The position numbers and the translations under genes are program-made. From assembly GCF_000416985.1 (NCBI RefSeq), contig NZ_ATDL01000014.1:124001-188000 (forward strand): a stretch of DNA of 64,000 nt, read 5' to 3'. The notes under the pieces are model-generated. The model ran no database searches and was not told the origin of the DNA. It was given only the letters and a program-made list of their open reading frames with translations. This DNA is from Sphingobacterium paucimobilis HER1398. Its GTDB lineage: Bacteria; Bacteroidota; Bacteroidia; Sphingobacteriales; Sphingobacteriaceae. Shown in pieces: positions 1-7,536 of this stretch (position 1 is the first letter of the stretch; every line of letters begins with the position of its first letter).

Positions 1-130
1 AATTGTTTCGATCGATCAATACGACTTCTACCTCTTTGTCCTTAAGCTTGCGCGCAACTTCCACACCTCCAAAGCCTCCACCAATAATGATTACTCGAGG
101 GAAAGAACGTTCTGTACGATTCAACAACAT
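1..130 (-). CDS. NADH dehydrogenase type II-like FAD oxidoreductase, N-terminal fragment
   Basis: Only the first 43 codons lie in the window; the gene runs off the left edge. From the ATG at 130 the translation has a short lead followed by IIIGGGFGGVEVARKL, the glycine-rich beta-alpha-beta FAD-binding fingerprint, then a second strand ending VVLIDRNN whose acidic residue would bind the ribose of FAD. This arrangement is typical of NDH-2, which passes electrons from NADH to quinone at the inner face of the cytoplasmic membrane without pumping protons. Other FAD/NAD(P) oxidoreductases share this start, so the exact subfamily is an inference. It is read in the same direction as the ferredoxin operon but is separated from it by 176 bp. 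Confidence 0.75.
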   Translation of the reverse strand, partial: MLLNRTERSFPRVIIIGGGFGGVEVARKLKDKEVEVVLIDRNN

Positions 131-306
131 ATATCGTTAGTTTTTATTGTTATAAATTAATGCAAATATCTTAAAAAAATATAATATTTCAATAGCAAAT
201 TTTTATTGATATCACCTTATTTTTATGATTAAAACAGTGTTGTCTACCGCTTGAAGGCCTTTCTAGTTGTTTAAACAATATTCACTTAGTGTTTCTTGTA
301 CACAGT

Positions 307-639
307 TTATTGTAGCGCTCCTCTTAACCTAATCGATAATCCATGGTCTTGATCTGTCAGGTGAATCTGACAGGCTAATCTGCTGTTGTCGTCTGCATCC
401 GGCAGGGTATCCAGCATGTCAAGTTCTTGATCCTCAGGTTCGGCAAGATTCTCTCCTCCCGATTTGATTTCTACGTGACATGTGGCACACAGTGCCATTC
501 CTCCACAGGTTGCAAGGACCTCGTATTCGGATGCCTTTAGAATTTCCATCAAGCTAAAATTAACATCCGTGGGAACTTCGATGGTCGCTGTGCTGCCATC
601 TCTGTCTTCTATTTCTATTTCGATGATGTGGTTTTCCAT
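307..639 (-). CDS. 2Fe-2S ferredoxin (adrenodoxin/ISC type)
   Basis: This 110-residue soluble electron carrier has the Cx5Cx2C...C cluster ligand pattern: C45, C51, C54 and C90 in the contexts ATCGGMALCATC and LACQIH. The spacing and the acidic stretch after the third cysteine match the adrenodoxin/bacterial [2Fe-2S] class rather than the plant type (Cx4Cx2C). It is the last gene of an apparent marR-FNR-ferredoxin operon, so the reductase just upstream is its likely electron donor. Its electron acceptor (P450, Fe-S assembly or a desaturase) cannot be told from the sequence. The spacer before it is filled with an octamer tandem repeat. Confidence 0.9.
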   Translation of the reverse strand: MENHIIEIEIEDRDGSTATIEVPTDVNFSLMEILKASEYEVLATCGGMALCATCHVEIKSGGENLAEPEDQELDMLDTLPDADDNSRLACQIHLTDQDHGLSIRLRGALQ

Positions 640-653
640 TTTTATGTTCTATT

Positions 654-709
654 GTTATCTTGTTAACATGTTATCTTGTTAACTCGTTCACTTGATAACA
701 TGTTCACTT
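654..709. repeat. 8-bp tandem repeat, about 7 units, FNR-ferredoxin spacer
   Basis: Reading the plus strand in steps of eight gives GTTATCTT, GTTAACAT, GTTATCTT, GTTAACTC, GTTCACTT, GATAACAT, GTTCACTT. Every unit starts with G and nearly all with GTT, and most have A-C at positions 5-6. The block fills almost the whole spacer between the reductase stop and the ferredoxin start. Related octamer blocks occur at 23026-23057 and 31561-31617. Confidence 0.8.
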
Positions 710-710
710 T

Positions 711-1715
711 CTAAAATGCATGTACTCCGTTGACGGTTGTATATTTGAAACTCAATTTTTGGTCGGGGTATACATATTTAAATGCCGACTGAACCATTAG
801 GGTTGCTTCATGGTAACCGCAAAGAATCAGCTTCAGTTTGCCTGGGTAGGTGTTGATATCACCGATGGCATAGATGCGCTCTACATTGGTTGAATAGTCA
901 AAGGTGTTTACTTCGATTGCATTCTTGTCAATGTTGAGCCCCCAATCCGCTATTGGCCCTAATTTAGGTGTCAGTCCATAGAGAGGGATCAGATAATCAG
1001 CATCCAGTAAATATTCCTCTTTACTTTTATTGGCTACTTTTACTTGAGCGAGTGATCCATTGCCATGTACGCTGAGTAGATTGTGTGAAAGTAAGAGGTC
1101 TATTTTTCCTTTCTGTGCCAGATCGTATACCTTATCTGCGGAATCCGGAGCTCCACGGAAGCTGTCGCTTCGGTGAACCAAAGTCACTTTTTTGGCGATA
1201 TCGCTCAAGAATATAGTCCAATCGAGTGCCGAGTCACCGCCACCTGCAATAACGAGTGTTTTGTCGCGATAGGTTTCGGGATTTTTGACCATGTAGTCTA
1301 TACCTTTGCGCTCAAAGGTATTCACACCTTCCAGTTCCGGTTTTCTAGGTTCGAAACAGCCCAAGCCTCCCGCAATTGCTATGGCTTGGCAGTGTACCTG
1401 TGTATTGTCTGAGGTGATGACGATGTAAGAGCCATCATCTTGTTTTTCGACTTTCTCTACGCGTTCACCTAAGGTAAAGGTGGGGGCAAAGGGTTTAATC
1501 TGCTCCATCTGGTTGTCTATCAGCTCTTGTGCTTTGACGATGGGGTATCCAGGTATGTCGTATATGGGTTTGTGAGGATATATTTCGGACAGCTGTCCAC
1601 CTACCTGTGGCAATACGTCGATCAAGTGGCAGCGCATTTTCAACAAACCGGCTTCAAAAACGGCAAATAGTCCAACTGGACCGGCACCTATAATGCAAAT
1701 ATCTGTTTGTATCAT
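711..1715 (-). CDS. Ferredoxin--NADP(+) reductase, thioredoxin-reductase-like type
   Basis: This 334-residue flavoprotein has an N-terminal FAD fingerprint (IIGAGPVGLFA, about residues 8-18) and a second NADPH fingerprint (VIAGGGDSALDW, around residue 155). It ends with the AIGDINTYPG motif that contacts FAD. The thioredoxin-reductase redox pair CxxC is absent from the NADPH domain, which separates this YumC/Chlorobium-type FNR from true TrxB. It would move electrons between NADPH and the ferredoxin encoded 71 bp downstream. The MarR-family gene begins the same transcript 10 bp upstream. Assignment rests on fold motifs, length and neighbour. Confidence 0.88.
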   Translation of the reverse strand: MIQTDICIIGAGPVGLFAVFEAGLLKMRCHLIDVLPQVGGQLSEIYPHKPIYDIPGYPIVKAQELIDNQMEQIKPFAPTFTLGERVEKVEKQDDGSYIVITSDNTQVHCQAIAIAGGLGCFEPRKPELEGVNTFERKGIDYMVKNPETYRDKTLVIAGGGDSALDWTIFLSDIAKKVTLVHRSDSFRGAPDSADKVYDLAQKGKIDLLLSHNLLSVHGNGSLAQVKVANKSKEEYLLDADYLIPLYGLTPKLGPIADWGLNIDKNAIEVNTFDYSTNVERIYAIGDINTYPGKLKLILCGYHEATLMVQSAFKYVYPDQKLSFKYTTVNGVHAF

Positions 1716-1725
1716 ACTGGTATTT

Positions 1726-2157
1726 TTAAGTTAAGTTATCGTATATGGTGTTTAATATCCTTGTGAAATGGGCAAAGTCTTCTTTGTTTAGATTTTTCCA
1801 TGCCTGCATACGGAAGTCGGCAACTTTGGGTGCGATTTCCTGTATTTTGTCTTCTCCTTTTTGTGTTATATGTAGTCGTAAAGACCTACGATCGGAAGGG
1901 TGACTGACGCGTTCAGCAAATTCTTTTTTTATCAATAGATCGATGATTCTCGTTAAGGTCGGCTGATCTTTGCCGCATAGCTCGGCCATTTCCTTGTTGC
2001 TGAGAGAAGGGTTTTCGTATATGGTACGGAGGACGATCCATTGATCTACGGTAAGGTCGAACTGTTGTTCGGCAAAAGCAGTCTGGGCGTACTGTTTCAC
2101 CTTCCTCGCCGTTCGGTCGAGAATAAAAGAGTATTGATTGTAACTTTCGTTTAGCAT
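1726..2157 (-). CDS. MarR-family transcriptional regulator
   Basis: The 143-residue protein has the MarR winged-helix layout: an N-terminal dimerisation helix, the helix-turn-helix NKEMAELCGKDQPTLTRIIDLLIKKEF (quoted here in two halves, split after QPTLTR) and the wing containing HPSDRRSLRLHITQKG. The DRR motif of the wing is the family hallmark. It is the promoter-proximal gene of the operon with FNR and ferredoxin, so it probably controls its own transcript. MarR proteins often respond to phenolic or oxidative signals; the ligand here is unknown. Confidence 0.88.
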   Translation of the reverse strand: MLNESYNQYSFILDRTARKVKQYAQTAFAEQQFDLTVDQWIVLRTIYENPSLSNKEMAELCGKDQPTLTRIIDLLIKKEFAERVSHPSDRRSLRLHITQKGEDKIQEIAPKVADFRMQAWKNLNKEDFAHFTRILNTIYDNLT

Positions 2158-2174
2158 AACAATAATTAGTGTGA

Positions 2175-2182
2175 CAAATATA
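2175..2182 (-). promoter_or_regulatory. Candidate -7 element for the marR-FNR-ferredoxin operon
   Basis: On the minus strand this reads TATATTTG, an exact match to the Bacteroidota -7 consensus TAnnTTTG, 17 bp upstream of the marR start codon. I see no good TTTG -33 element at the usual spacing, so it may need an activator or be a chance match. Confidence 0.4.
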
Positions 2183-2270
2183 TGTTATAATCTTGAAAGT
2201 TATATCTCAGGAACGTCAAAAAAATATAAATAGTATTGTTATTTATCGCAGCCAAGTGATAGGAAAAAAA

Positions 2271-2310
2271 ACGTCTACTCTCCAGTAAGGAAAATAGACG
2301 TCTTTTTTTT
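2271..2310 (-). terminator. Rho-independent terminator of the first SusCD operon
   Basis: ACGTCTA (2271-2277) pairs with TAGACGT (2295-2301). On the minus strand the stem is followed by a run of T residues, just downstream of the DUF4302-like gene stop. The plus-strand copy is also followed by eight T residues, so it could work in both directions. Confidence 0.85.
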
Positions 2311-2329
2311 ATTTGATAGGATGTTGTTG

Positions 2330-3670
2330 TTATTTGGCTATACCATAGACAAAGTCGTTTGGATCGTTTATCTTTTGATAGGCTCCCATTATAAGTTTGT
2401 TATGGGCCGGATTGGTACTGTTTATCCACTTCTTGATAAATGTGCTGTTTTCGAAATATGCTTTGATCGGTTCGAACGACTTTTCGTGAACTTCCCAGTT
2501 GCCACTCATCGTGCCCTCGCCTAAGGTGAACTGATTTCCATCATAAGTAACAGGGAAAACGCAGTCTGAGCTAAATTGGTTTTCTGACGTAGGATCTCCA
2601 AAAAAATCTGCTTTACTGTAGTTGATTATGATCTGGAATTCGGAAGGACCTGAAAAACGGAAGCTGGCGAATTGAATAGCACGTCCCGTAGCCTTGAATT
2701 TAGTTTTTACATTGTTCCATACGTCATTGAAGGCCGACTGTATCTCATAAGGAAGTCGGTGATCATTGATCTGTATGTAGGTATATGTTTTACCATAACC
2801 TAGGCTTTCCTGTACATTTGCAGGATAGCTGGTTTGGTTGTCTAGATAGACAGGCGTATTTCCGTCCAACAGATAGAAATTTTGTTGTGCCTCATCCCAT
2901 TGGAGACTTTTGTAGGATTTTCCTTTATATAGCAAGGGCTTGACAAAACGTACTTCATCCAAATCGAAGGCATACCCCAATTGCTGTATAGGCCCTGTTT
3001 TGCCGTTTTCGAATGGTGTAAATGTTATTTTACGTTTGCTGGTATCCAGTCCGATTAGTAATTGACTGTTATCGAATTGGAGATAGGGAAAGTTGCTTTT
3101 ACTGTAATAGTCTGTAAATCGATTAATAGTCTGTGCCCATCCTCCTTGCACGATACGTTGGGCACGGGCGGCATCTAGCTTGGTTAGGCCTGCATAGTTT
3201 TTGTTGAAATTGCCATAAAGCGCTATACTGTCCGGGTGCAAACCCAAGAATGAAAAGCTAAAGTCGGCGGCGGATCCCTTGCCACGATCGCCGTCATTGA
3301 CGTTAGGTTCGGGATCACTTACTAGGTGTAGATAATTATAAGTGTCAAAAATAATCGATGGCCGCATCAGTGCTGCTAGGCTGTAGTTACTTGTCATTGG
3401 TACAGATGCATAGGTTTGATTGATTTCTGACAGCATCTGTACACGACTTTCGTCCTCAAATTTTAAAAGGAAGCTGTAAAACTGTCCTGATCGTGTCGGT
3501 AGGTCAAGCTGCCAATATTGCTCATGATTCGCGAATACCTGCGCGTATTTGTTCAGGGTGTCGGTGACTCTTTGGTCGGGGCTTTCTAATAGTGGAGTGA
3601 ATTTCTCCGTACAGGACTGTGATAGCAGCAGTACCGACAGAAATATGAATATTATTGATTTTGATTTCAT
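2330..3670 (-). CDS. DUF4302-like surface lipoprotein of the SusCD locus
   Basis: A 446-residue lipoprotein with signal peptide and lipobox (LLLSQSC, Cys about residue 20). The N-terminal part resembles the DUF4302 proteins that sit beside SusC/SusD genes in Bacteroidota. The last 150 residues look like one copy of the module repeated three times in the adjacent metallohydrolase: a helix with V..K......GR, a strand rich in aromatic residues, and an end motif of the form NDPNDFVYG (compare NPDEYAYG, EDANDYIDY and NNASDYFSA in the neighbour). It is the last gene of the operon, 9 bp after the metallohydrolase gene. No catalytic motif is visible; a ligand-binding role at the cell surface is the most likely reading. 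Confidence 0.75.
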   Translation of the reverse strand: MKSKSIIFIFLSVLLLSQSCTEKFTPLLESPDQRVTDTLNKYAQVFANHEQYWQLDLPTRSGQFYSFLLKFEDESRVQMLSEINQTYASVPMTSNYSLAALMRPSIIFDTYNYLHLVSDPEPNVNDGDRGKGSAADFSFSFLGLHPDSIALYGNFNKNYAGLTKLDAARAQRIVQGGWAQTINRFTDYYSKSNFPYLQFDNSQLLIGLDTSKRKITFTPFENGKTGPIQQLGYAFDLDEVRFVKPLLYKGKSYKSLQWDEAQQNFYLLDGNTPVYLDNQTSYPANVQESLGYGKTYTYIQINDHRLPYEIQSAFNDVWNNVKTKFKATGRAIQFASFRFSGPSEFQIIINYSKADFFGDPTSENQFSSDCVFPVTYDGNQFTLGEGTMSGNWEVHEKSFEPIKAYFENSTFIKKWINSTNPAHNKLIMGAYQKINDPNDFVYGIAK

Positions 3671-3679
3671 GTTCGTTAA

Positions 3680-6025
3680 TTAATAAATGGTTGCCGAGAA
3701 ATAATCGCTTGCATTGTTTACATTGATCAAAGAGGCTTTGTATTTATCGGTATTATACGTTGTGATTTTTCCTGTAAACTCCGTCTTAAACGTTGTTGTG
3801 CTCAAGTAATTCAAGAAAGGTTCGAGACCAGGCCATATGTTTGTTGCCGTGGAACCTACCGCAACAGGATTTGATAGTTTGATGGTATTTTTAGTCTTGT
3901 CAAAATCCAGTGTAAAGTTGACCTGAGCTGTTGCTGAAGAAACAGAACCAATGTGGGTAAAGCGAATGAATAGTTCTGCTCGTTTAGCTTGTGGATTGTC
4001 AATGATATTGAGCACATAATGATCTAATGACCGTCCTTTTCCTTCCCAGGTTATTTTGGTTTCGAAGTCTGCTTTCGAACGTTCCAAAGCCGTTTTTGCT
4101 GCTCCGAAGAATTCACTCTCGCCATCTTTGAGCTGAAATTTGTAGAATCCTTCTCCCAGCATATACTGCATTGGTATGGGTTCGATTGGATAATCTATGT
4201 AGTCGTTAGCGTCTTCGATATTCGTCAATCTTGCCATCGAGTTTTCTTTGGTATAGACGGTACTGCCTTCGTTAAAGGAAATGCGGAATTTGCGACTGGT
4301 CAGATAATCTGTCAATTGGTTAAGACCTGGTTTTATAATATCATATACTGAATTCGGTGCTGTCGTCACCTGTTTGAAAGTTAAGATATTATTGGTCCTG
4401 TCAAATTCTGTTTCGAGATTTATCGTTTGGAGCGCGCGATAGGAATTAGGAGTTGTGAAATTATATTTATTAAGCTCGTTGTATAGCAAAAACCTGGTAA
4501 ATAGGGCTGTTGAATTGGGAGTTTCGGGATTGAAATTCAATCGTATAAACGAGAATTTACGTTGTCCAGCATCTGCGTATAACTTTGATTTCAAATCCTT
4601 CACTACGGCTAATGCTTTGCCTGACCATAAACCTTCATTGTAGATACTCAAGTTGATATACGGATAGGCATGTCCAAATACTCGGTGCATTTTGATGTCG
4701 TTCAACATACCGTACGCATACTCGTCTGGATTGGTGGCACTAAGGAGACCTCCAATTAATTCGCCCTGCGTATTGGGTTCTTGTCCTTCTTTGAAATTGA
4801 GCTTGAATTCTTGGCTTGTGAGGTAGGTCAAAAGTGGATCCATCTCATTCCTAACCAAAGTAGCGTTGCTGCCTGATTCTGTTGGGTTGGAAAAGCGTAT
4901 GCGGTTTGTTTCTTTGTTGAAGGACGTCTTTAGATAATAAGTCGCAGTAGCAGATGATAGTTGATTCTTAGCTGTAAATCGAATCATCACATCTGTTTTA
5001 TCCACTTTGTTAGAGGAAAAATAAAGCCGTATATAATCAAATTGACGCCCATCTTTGGTCTTGATCCTCTCTCTTACCTGTCGGATTGCCTGTATTCCCA
5101 TTGGCCCCCAGAGGGACTCGTCATGGATATCTAGGTTGATATATTGGTATTGCTCTCCGATATAATCGTGCAGGTTTAAAGGGGTTATTCCATTTATCGA
5201 CTCCTGTGTTTTCTCGATCAACTTATCAAAGTCTATGTTCCAGTAGGTTTTATAGTAATCTACGATCAATGCCTCCTTGGCTCTTAACTTACTGACAGCG
5301 GTCGGGTTTGAAATGTTGGCGAGCATCTGTTCGTAGGCTTGACGGCCTTCGGTAACCATTATAGATACCATTTCGGCGATATCCTCGCCCGGTGCGCTGG
5401 CAGCATAGCTGGATACAAAGCCAAGATCATTTGCTTGTTGTGCTGAAAGCTGTGCGAAGGTCGATGTATATTCTTGCGCGGATATCAGTTCGAACTCTGG
5501 TTGATAGTTTTTCTTTTGATTGAGTATGTGTAAATATTCGTGGTGAACGGTTTTCAACATTCTTTTGATCAACGATCTGTTTTCTATATTGAACCAGTTG
5601 ATACGAAAGATGGCTATTTTGGTGCCACCTTCTGCAAAACCAGTTGTCAATCCGCCACTGGAATTGTATTCAGCGCTGCCTACCAACAGGTATTGTTTAG
5701 GGGAGTGTTTTTTGATAAACTCGGGATCTCCCATGGCGTTGTACACATCAATCCAGGATTTCTGGATAATGTCCATCACTGGAATAACGTGTTTTTCCTC
5801 CGGTGGTACCAATGTATTGGTTGTGGACAGCTCGGAAGCATCCCAGCGGTATAATACTTCGATATTGTACGGTTTCAAGTAGTGCTCTTGCAACCATGCA
5901 TCTATCTCGGCATTGCCGGGTTGTCCTGTACCGAAGCGTAATTTACTGTCGTCTACGATTTCCTTCTTGCAGCTTAAAGAAAGGAGCGTGAAGACTATGA
6001 TTATAAAAGATATGATTCTGTTCAT
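3680..6025 (-). CDS. SusCD-associated zinc metallohydrolase lipoprotein with three C-terminal repeats
   Basis: The protein has a lipoprotein signal (MNRIISF...LLSLSCKKE) and an HExxH zinc motif, HHEYLH, near residue 166, followed about 50 residues later by GEDIAEMVS, which could supply the third ligand. This matches the substrate import-associated zinc metallohydrolase lipoproteins (TIGR04549) found next to SusC/SusD genes. After about residue 290 there are three tandem modules of 150-165 residues, each opening near Y.Y/F.NL or YKFQL, with R..F.Y or R.L..Y in the middle and a closing D.YxY-type motif. I chose the ATG at 6025; the reading frame extends 15 bp further to a TTG at 6040, but the ATG gives a proper signal peptide. 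Substrate unknown; a peptide is plausible. Confidence 0.78.
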   Translation of the reverse strand: MNRIISFIIIVFTLLSLSCKKEIVDDSKLRFGTGQPGNAEIDAWLQEHYLKPYNIEVLYRWDASELSTTNTLVPPEEKHVIPVMDIIQKSWIDVYNAMGDPEFIKKHSPKQYLLVGSAEYNSSGGLTTGFAEGGTKIAIFRINWFNIENRSLIKRMLKTVHHEYLHILNQKKNYQPEFELISAQEYTSTFAQLSAQQANDLGFVSSYAASAPGEDIAEMVSIMVTEGRQAYEQMLANISNPTAVSKLRAKEALIVDYYKTYWNIDFDKLIEKTQESINGITPLNLHDYIGEQYQYINLDIHDESLWGPMGIQAIRQVRERIKTKDGRQFDYIRLYFSSNKVDKTDVMIRFTAKNQLSSATATYYLKTSFNKETNRIRFSNPTESGSNATLVRNEMDPLLTYLTSQEFKLNFKEGQEPNTQGELIGGLLSATNPDEYAYGMLNDIKMHRVFGHAYPYINLSIYNEGLWSGKALAVVKDLKSKLYADAGQRKFSFIRLNFNPETPNSTALFTRFLLYNELNKYNFTTPNSYRALQTINLETEFDRTNNILTFKQVTTAPNSVYDIIKPGLNQLTDYLTSRKFRISFNEGSTVYTKENSMARLTNIEDANDYIDYPIEPIPMQYMLGEGFYKFQLKDGESEFFGAAKTALERSKADFETKITWEGKGRSLDHYVLNIIDNPQAKRAELFIRFTHIGSVSSATAQVNFTLDFDKTKNTIKLSNPVAVGSTATNIWPGLEPFLNYLSTTTFKTEFTGKITTYNTDKYKASLINVNNASDYFSATIY

Positions 6026-6063
6026 ATGTGTAAGTCTCAATAATTATTGGTGTATCATTTATC

Positions 6064-7536
6064 TTATCTGGGATTGGCATCCAATCCGCTGGAAATGGCC
6101 AATGCGGGAAGCTGTATGACTTTTTTTGCATCATCTTCCTTCAGTTTAATGGTGTTGCCTTCGCGGGTCTGATGGGTTACGGGAAGTTTATGCCGTAAGA
6201 TATCAAACCAGCGCATACCTTCGGAAGTGAATTCCATTCTCCTGAACTGAAGACAGGTTTTGACGATGCCGTCACGTAGCTCATTGGCTGTTATTGTTTC
6301 AGCTTGGTTTTTTCCATAATAGTAGGATTTTATAAGATCTTCATTGATGATATATGGTGCGCCATAGTTCGCATCCAGGACCCGGGCTTTTACGAAAGTG
6401 TTGATGTCCTTGAGAGCCTGTTCGGCATTTTGGTTGTAGGCATAGGCTTCAGCTCTGTTAAATAAAACCTCTTCAGCAGTGAATAGGGGAGCGATGGCCC
6501 AGCCCACTCCAGTGGTCGAGTTGACACTGTTGGTAATCCATATCTCGTTAAACTTGCGTACATAATGGATATAGGTACTGCCAATCCAAGTTTTATAGGC
6601 ATTGGGACGAGGTGTAATACCTTTGTCATAGATGTCTGCACGTAGGGTACCTGTCATGGAATAGTGTTGTTGACTGAGTTGACGTGCATACCATGAAGTT
6701 GTTTCTGTGAGCAATAGGTTCGCATTTTCTGTGGCACTGACGTATTGATACCCATATGCGGTAGAGCCCAGTCCATAATATATACCTTTTAAGTCTCTCA
6801 ACTGGGATTCGGCTTGTGTCTCAGGCAAGACCCTATTGGCATGTAGTATGACTTTGTCATATTCCTTTTTGTAGAGATAAAATCTCGAAGCAAAAGCATT
6901 CGCTGCTTTGCTGTTAAAATGGAACTTTGGTTTTTTGTAACTGTCATCATTGATTAAGGGAAGGCCTTCGAGTAGGTCTTTCTCTATCATTTGGTAGACA
7001 TAATCAACGGTATGTCGCTCATATTTTTTGTTGACCGTTGTTTCTGGTTCGGTCACATAGGGTATACCTGGGCTGCTGTTGTCAGTCTCTGGATCATAGA
7101 ATTTAGCAAAAAACTGTGCCAACATAAAATGTCCGTATGCTCGGCAGAGTAATGCTTCTCCTTTTTGCGCATTGAACTGACGTGGGTTTGCCGCATTTTC
7201 AATTTCGCGGAGTACATGGTTTGCTGCCGCTATTGCCTTGTAGGTATTGTTCCAGAAATAATTTGGTGCATCTTGGCTTTCGTCATCCAGATCATTCCAG
7301 AAGTATCCTGTTGTATTGGTGTTGACGTAGGTCGTTATTTCAGGATTGGATGTGACATTGTCCGTCCGACTCTCCGCCATATTGAAATAGTTGGCGTTGG
7401 AATAAGCTGATGTCAGTAATTCGGACATTTTCTCTGCTGTAGAGATGTCTGTACGTAGATCAGGGTCCTTGTCAAGGTATTTGTCACAGCCTGATAGGGA
7501 TACAACAATAAGTAAGGGAAATATATATCTTTTCAT
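6064..7536 (-). CDS. SusD/RagB-family nutrient-binding lipoprotein (locus 1)
   Basis: 490 residues with signal peptide and lipobox (VSLSGCDKYLDKDPD), the usual SusD start, followed by the TPR-rich SusD N-terminal region (ADNVTSN-like segment, then WNNTYKAIAAANHVLREI) and the C-terminal RagB domain ending with FDILRHKLPV. SusD proteins sit on the cell surface as a lid over SusC and bind the substrate. Its start codon overlaps the SusC stop by one base (TAATG), which points to translational coupling and stoichiometric production. No glycosidase is encoded nearby, so the ligand need not be a glycan. Confidence 0.92.
   Translation of the reverse strand: MKRYIFPLLIVVSLSGCDKYLDKDPDLRTDISTAEKMSELLTSAYSNANYFNMAESRTDNVTSNPEITTYVNTNTTGYFWNDLDDESQDAPNYFWNNTYKAIAAANHVLREIENAANPRQFNAQKGEALLCRAYGHFMLAQFFAKFYDPETDNSSPGIPYVTEPETTVNKKYERHTVDYVYQMIEKDLLEGLPLINDDSYKKPKFHFNSKAANAFASRFYLYKKEYDKVILHANRVLPETQAESQLRDLKGIYYGLGSTAYGYQYVSATENANLLLTETTSWYARQLSQQHYSMTGTLRADIYDKGITPRPNAYKTWIGSTYIHYVRKFNEIWITNSVNSTTGVGWAIAPLFTAEEVLFNRAEAYAYNQNAEQALKDINTFVKARVLDANYGAPYIINEDLIKSYYYGKNQAETITANELRDGIVKTCLQFRRMEFTSEGMRWFDILRHKLPVTHQTREGNTIKLKEDDAKKVIQLPALAISSGLDANPR

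Noticed and set aside
711..1715. Thioredoxin reductase
   Set aside because: The CxxC redox pair is absent in the NADPH domain and a ferredoxin gene follows.
6026..6040. TTG start for the metallohydrolase lipoprotein
   Set aside because: The ATG at 6025 gives a normal lipoprotein signal; the extra residues RLTH are polar and not needed.
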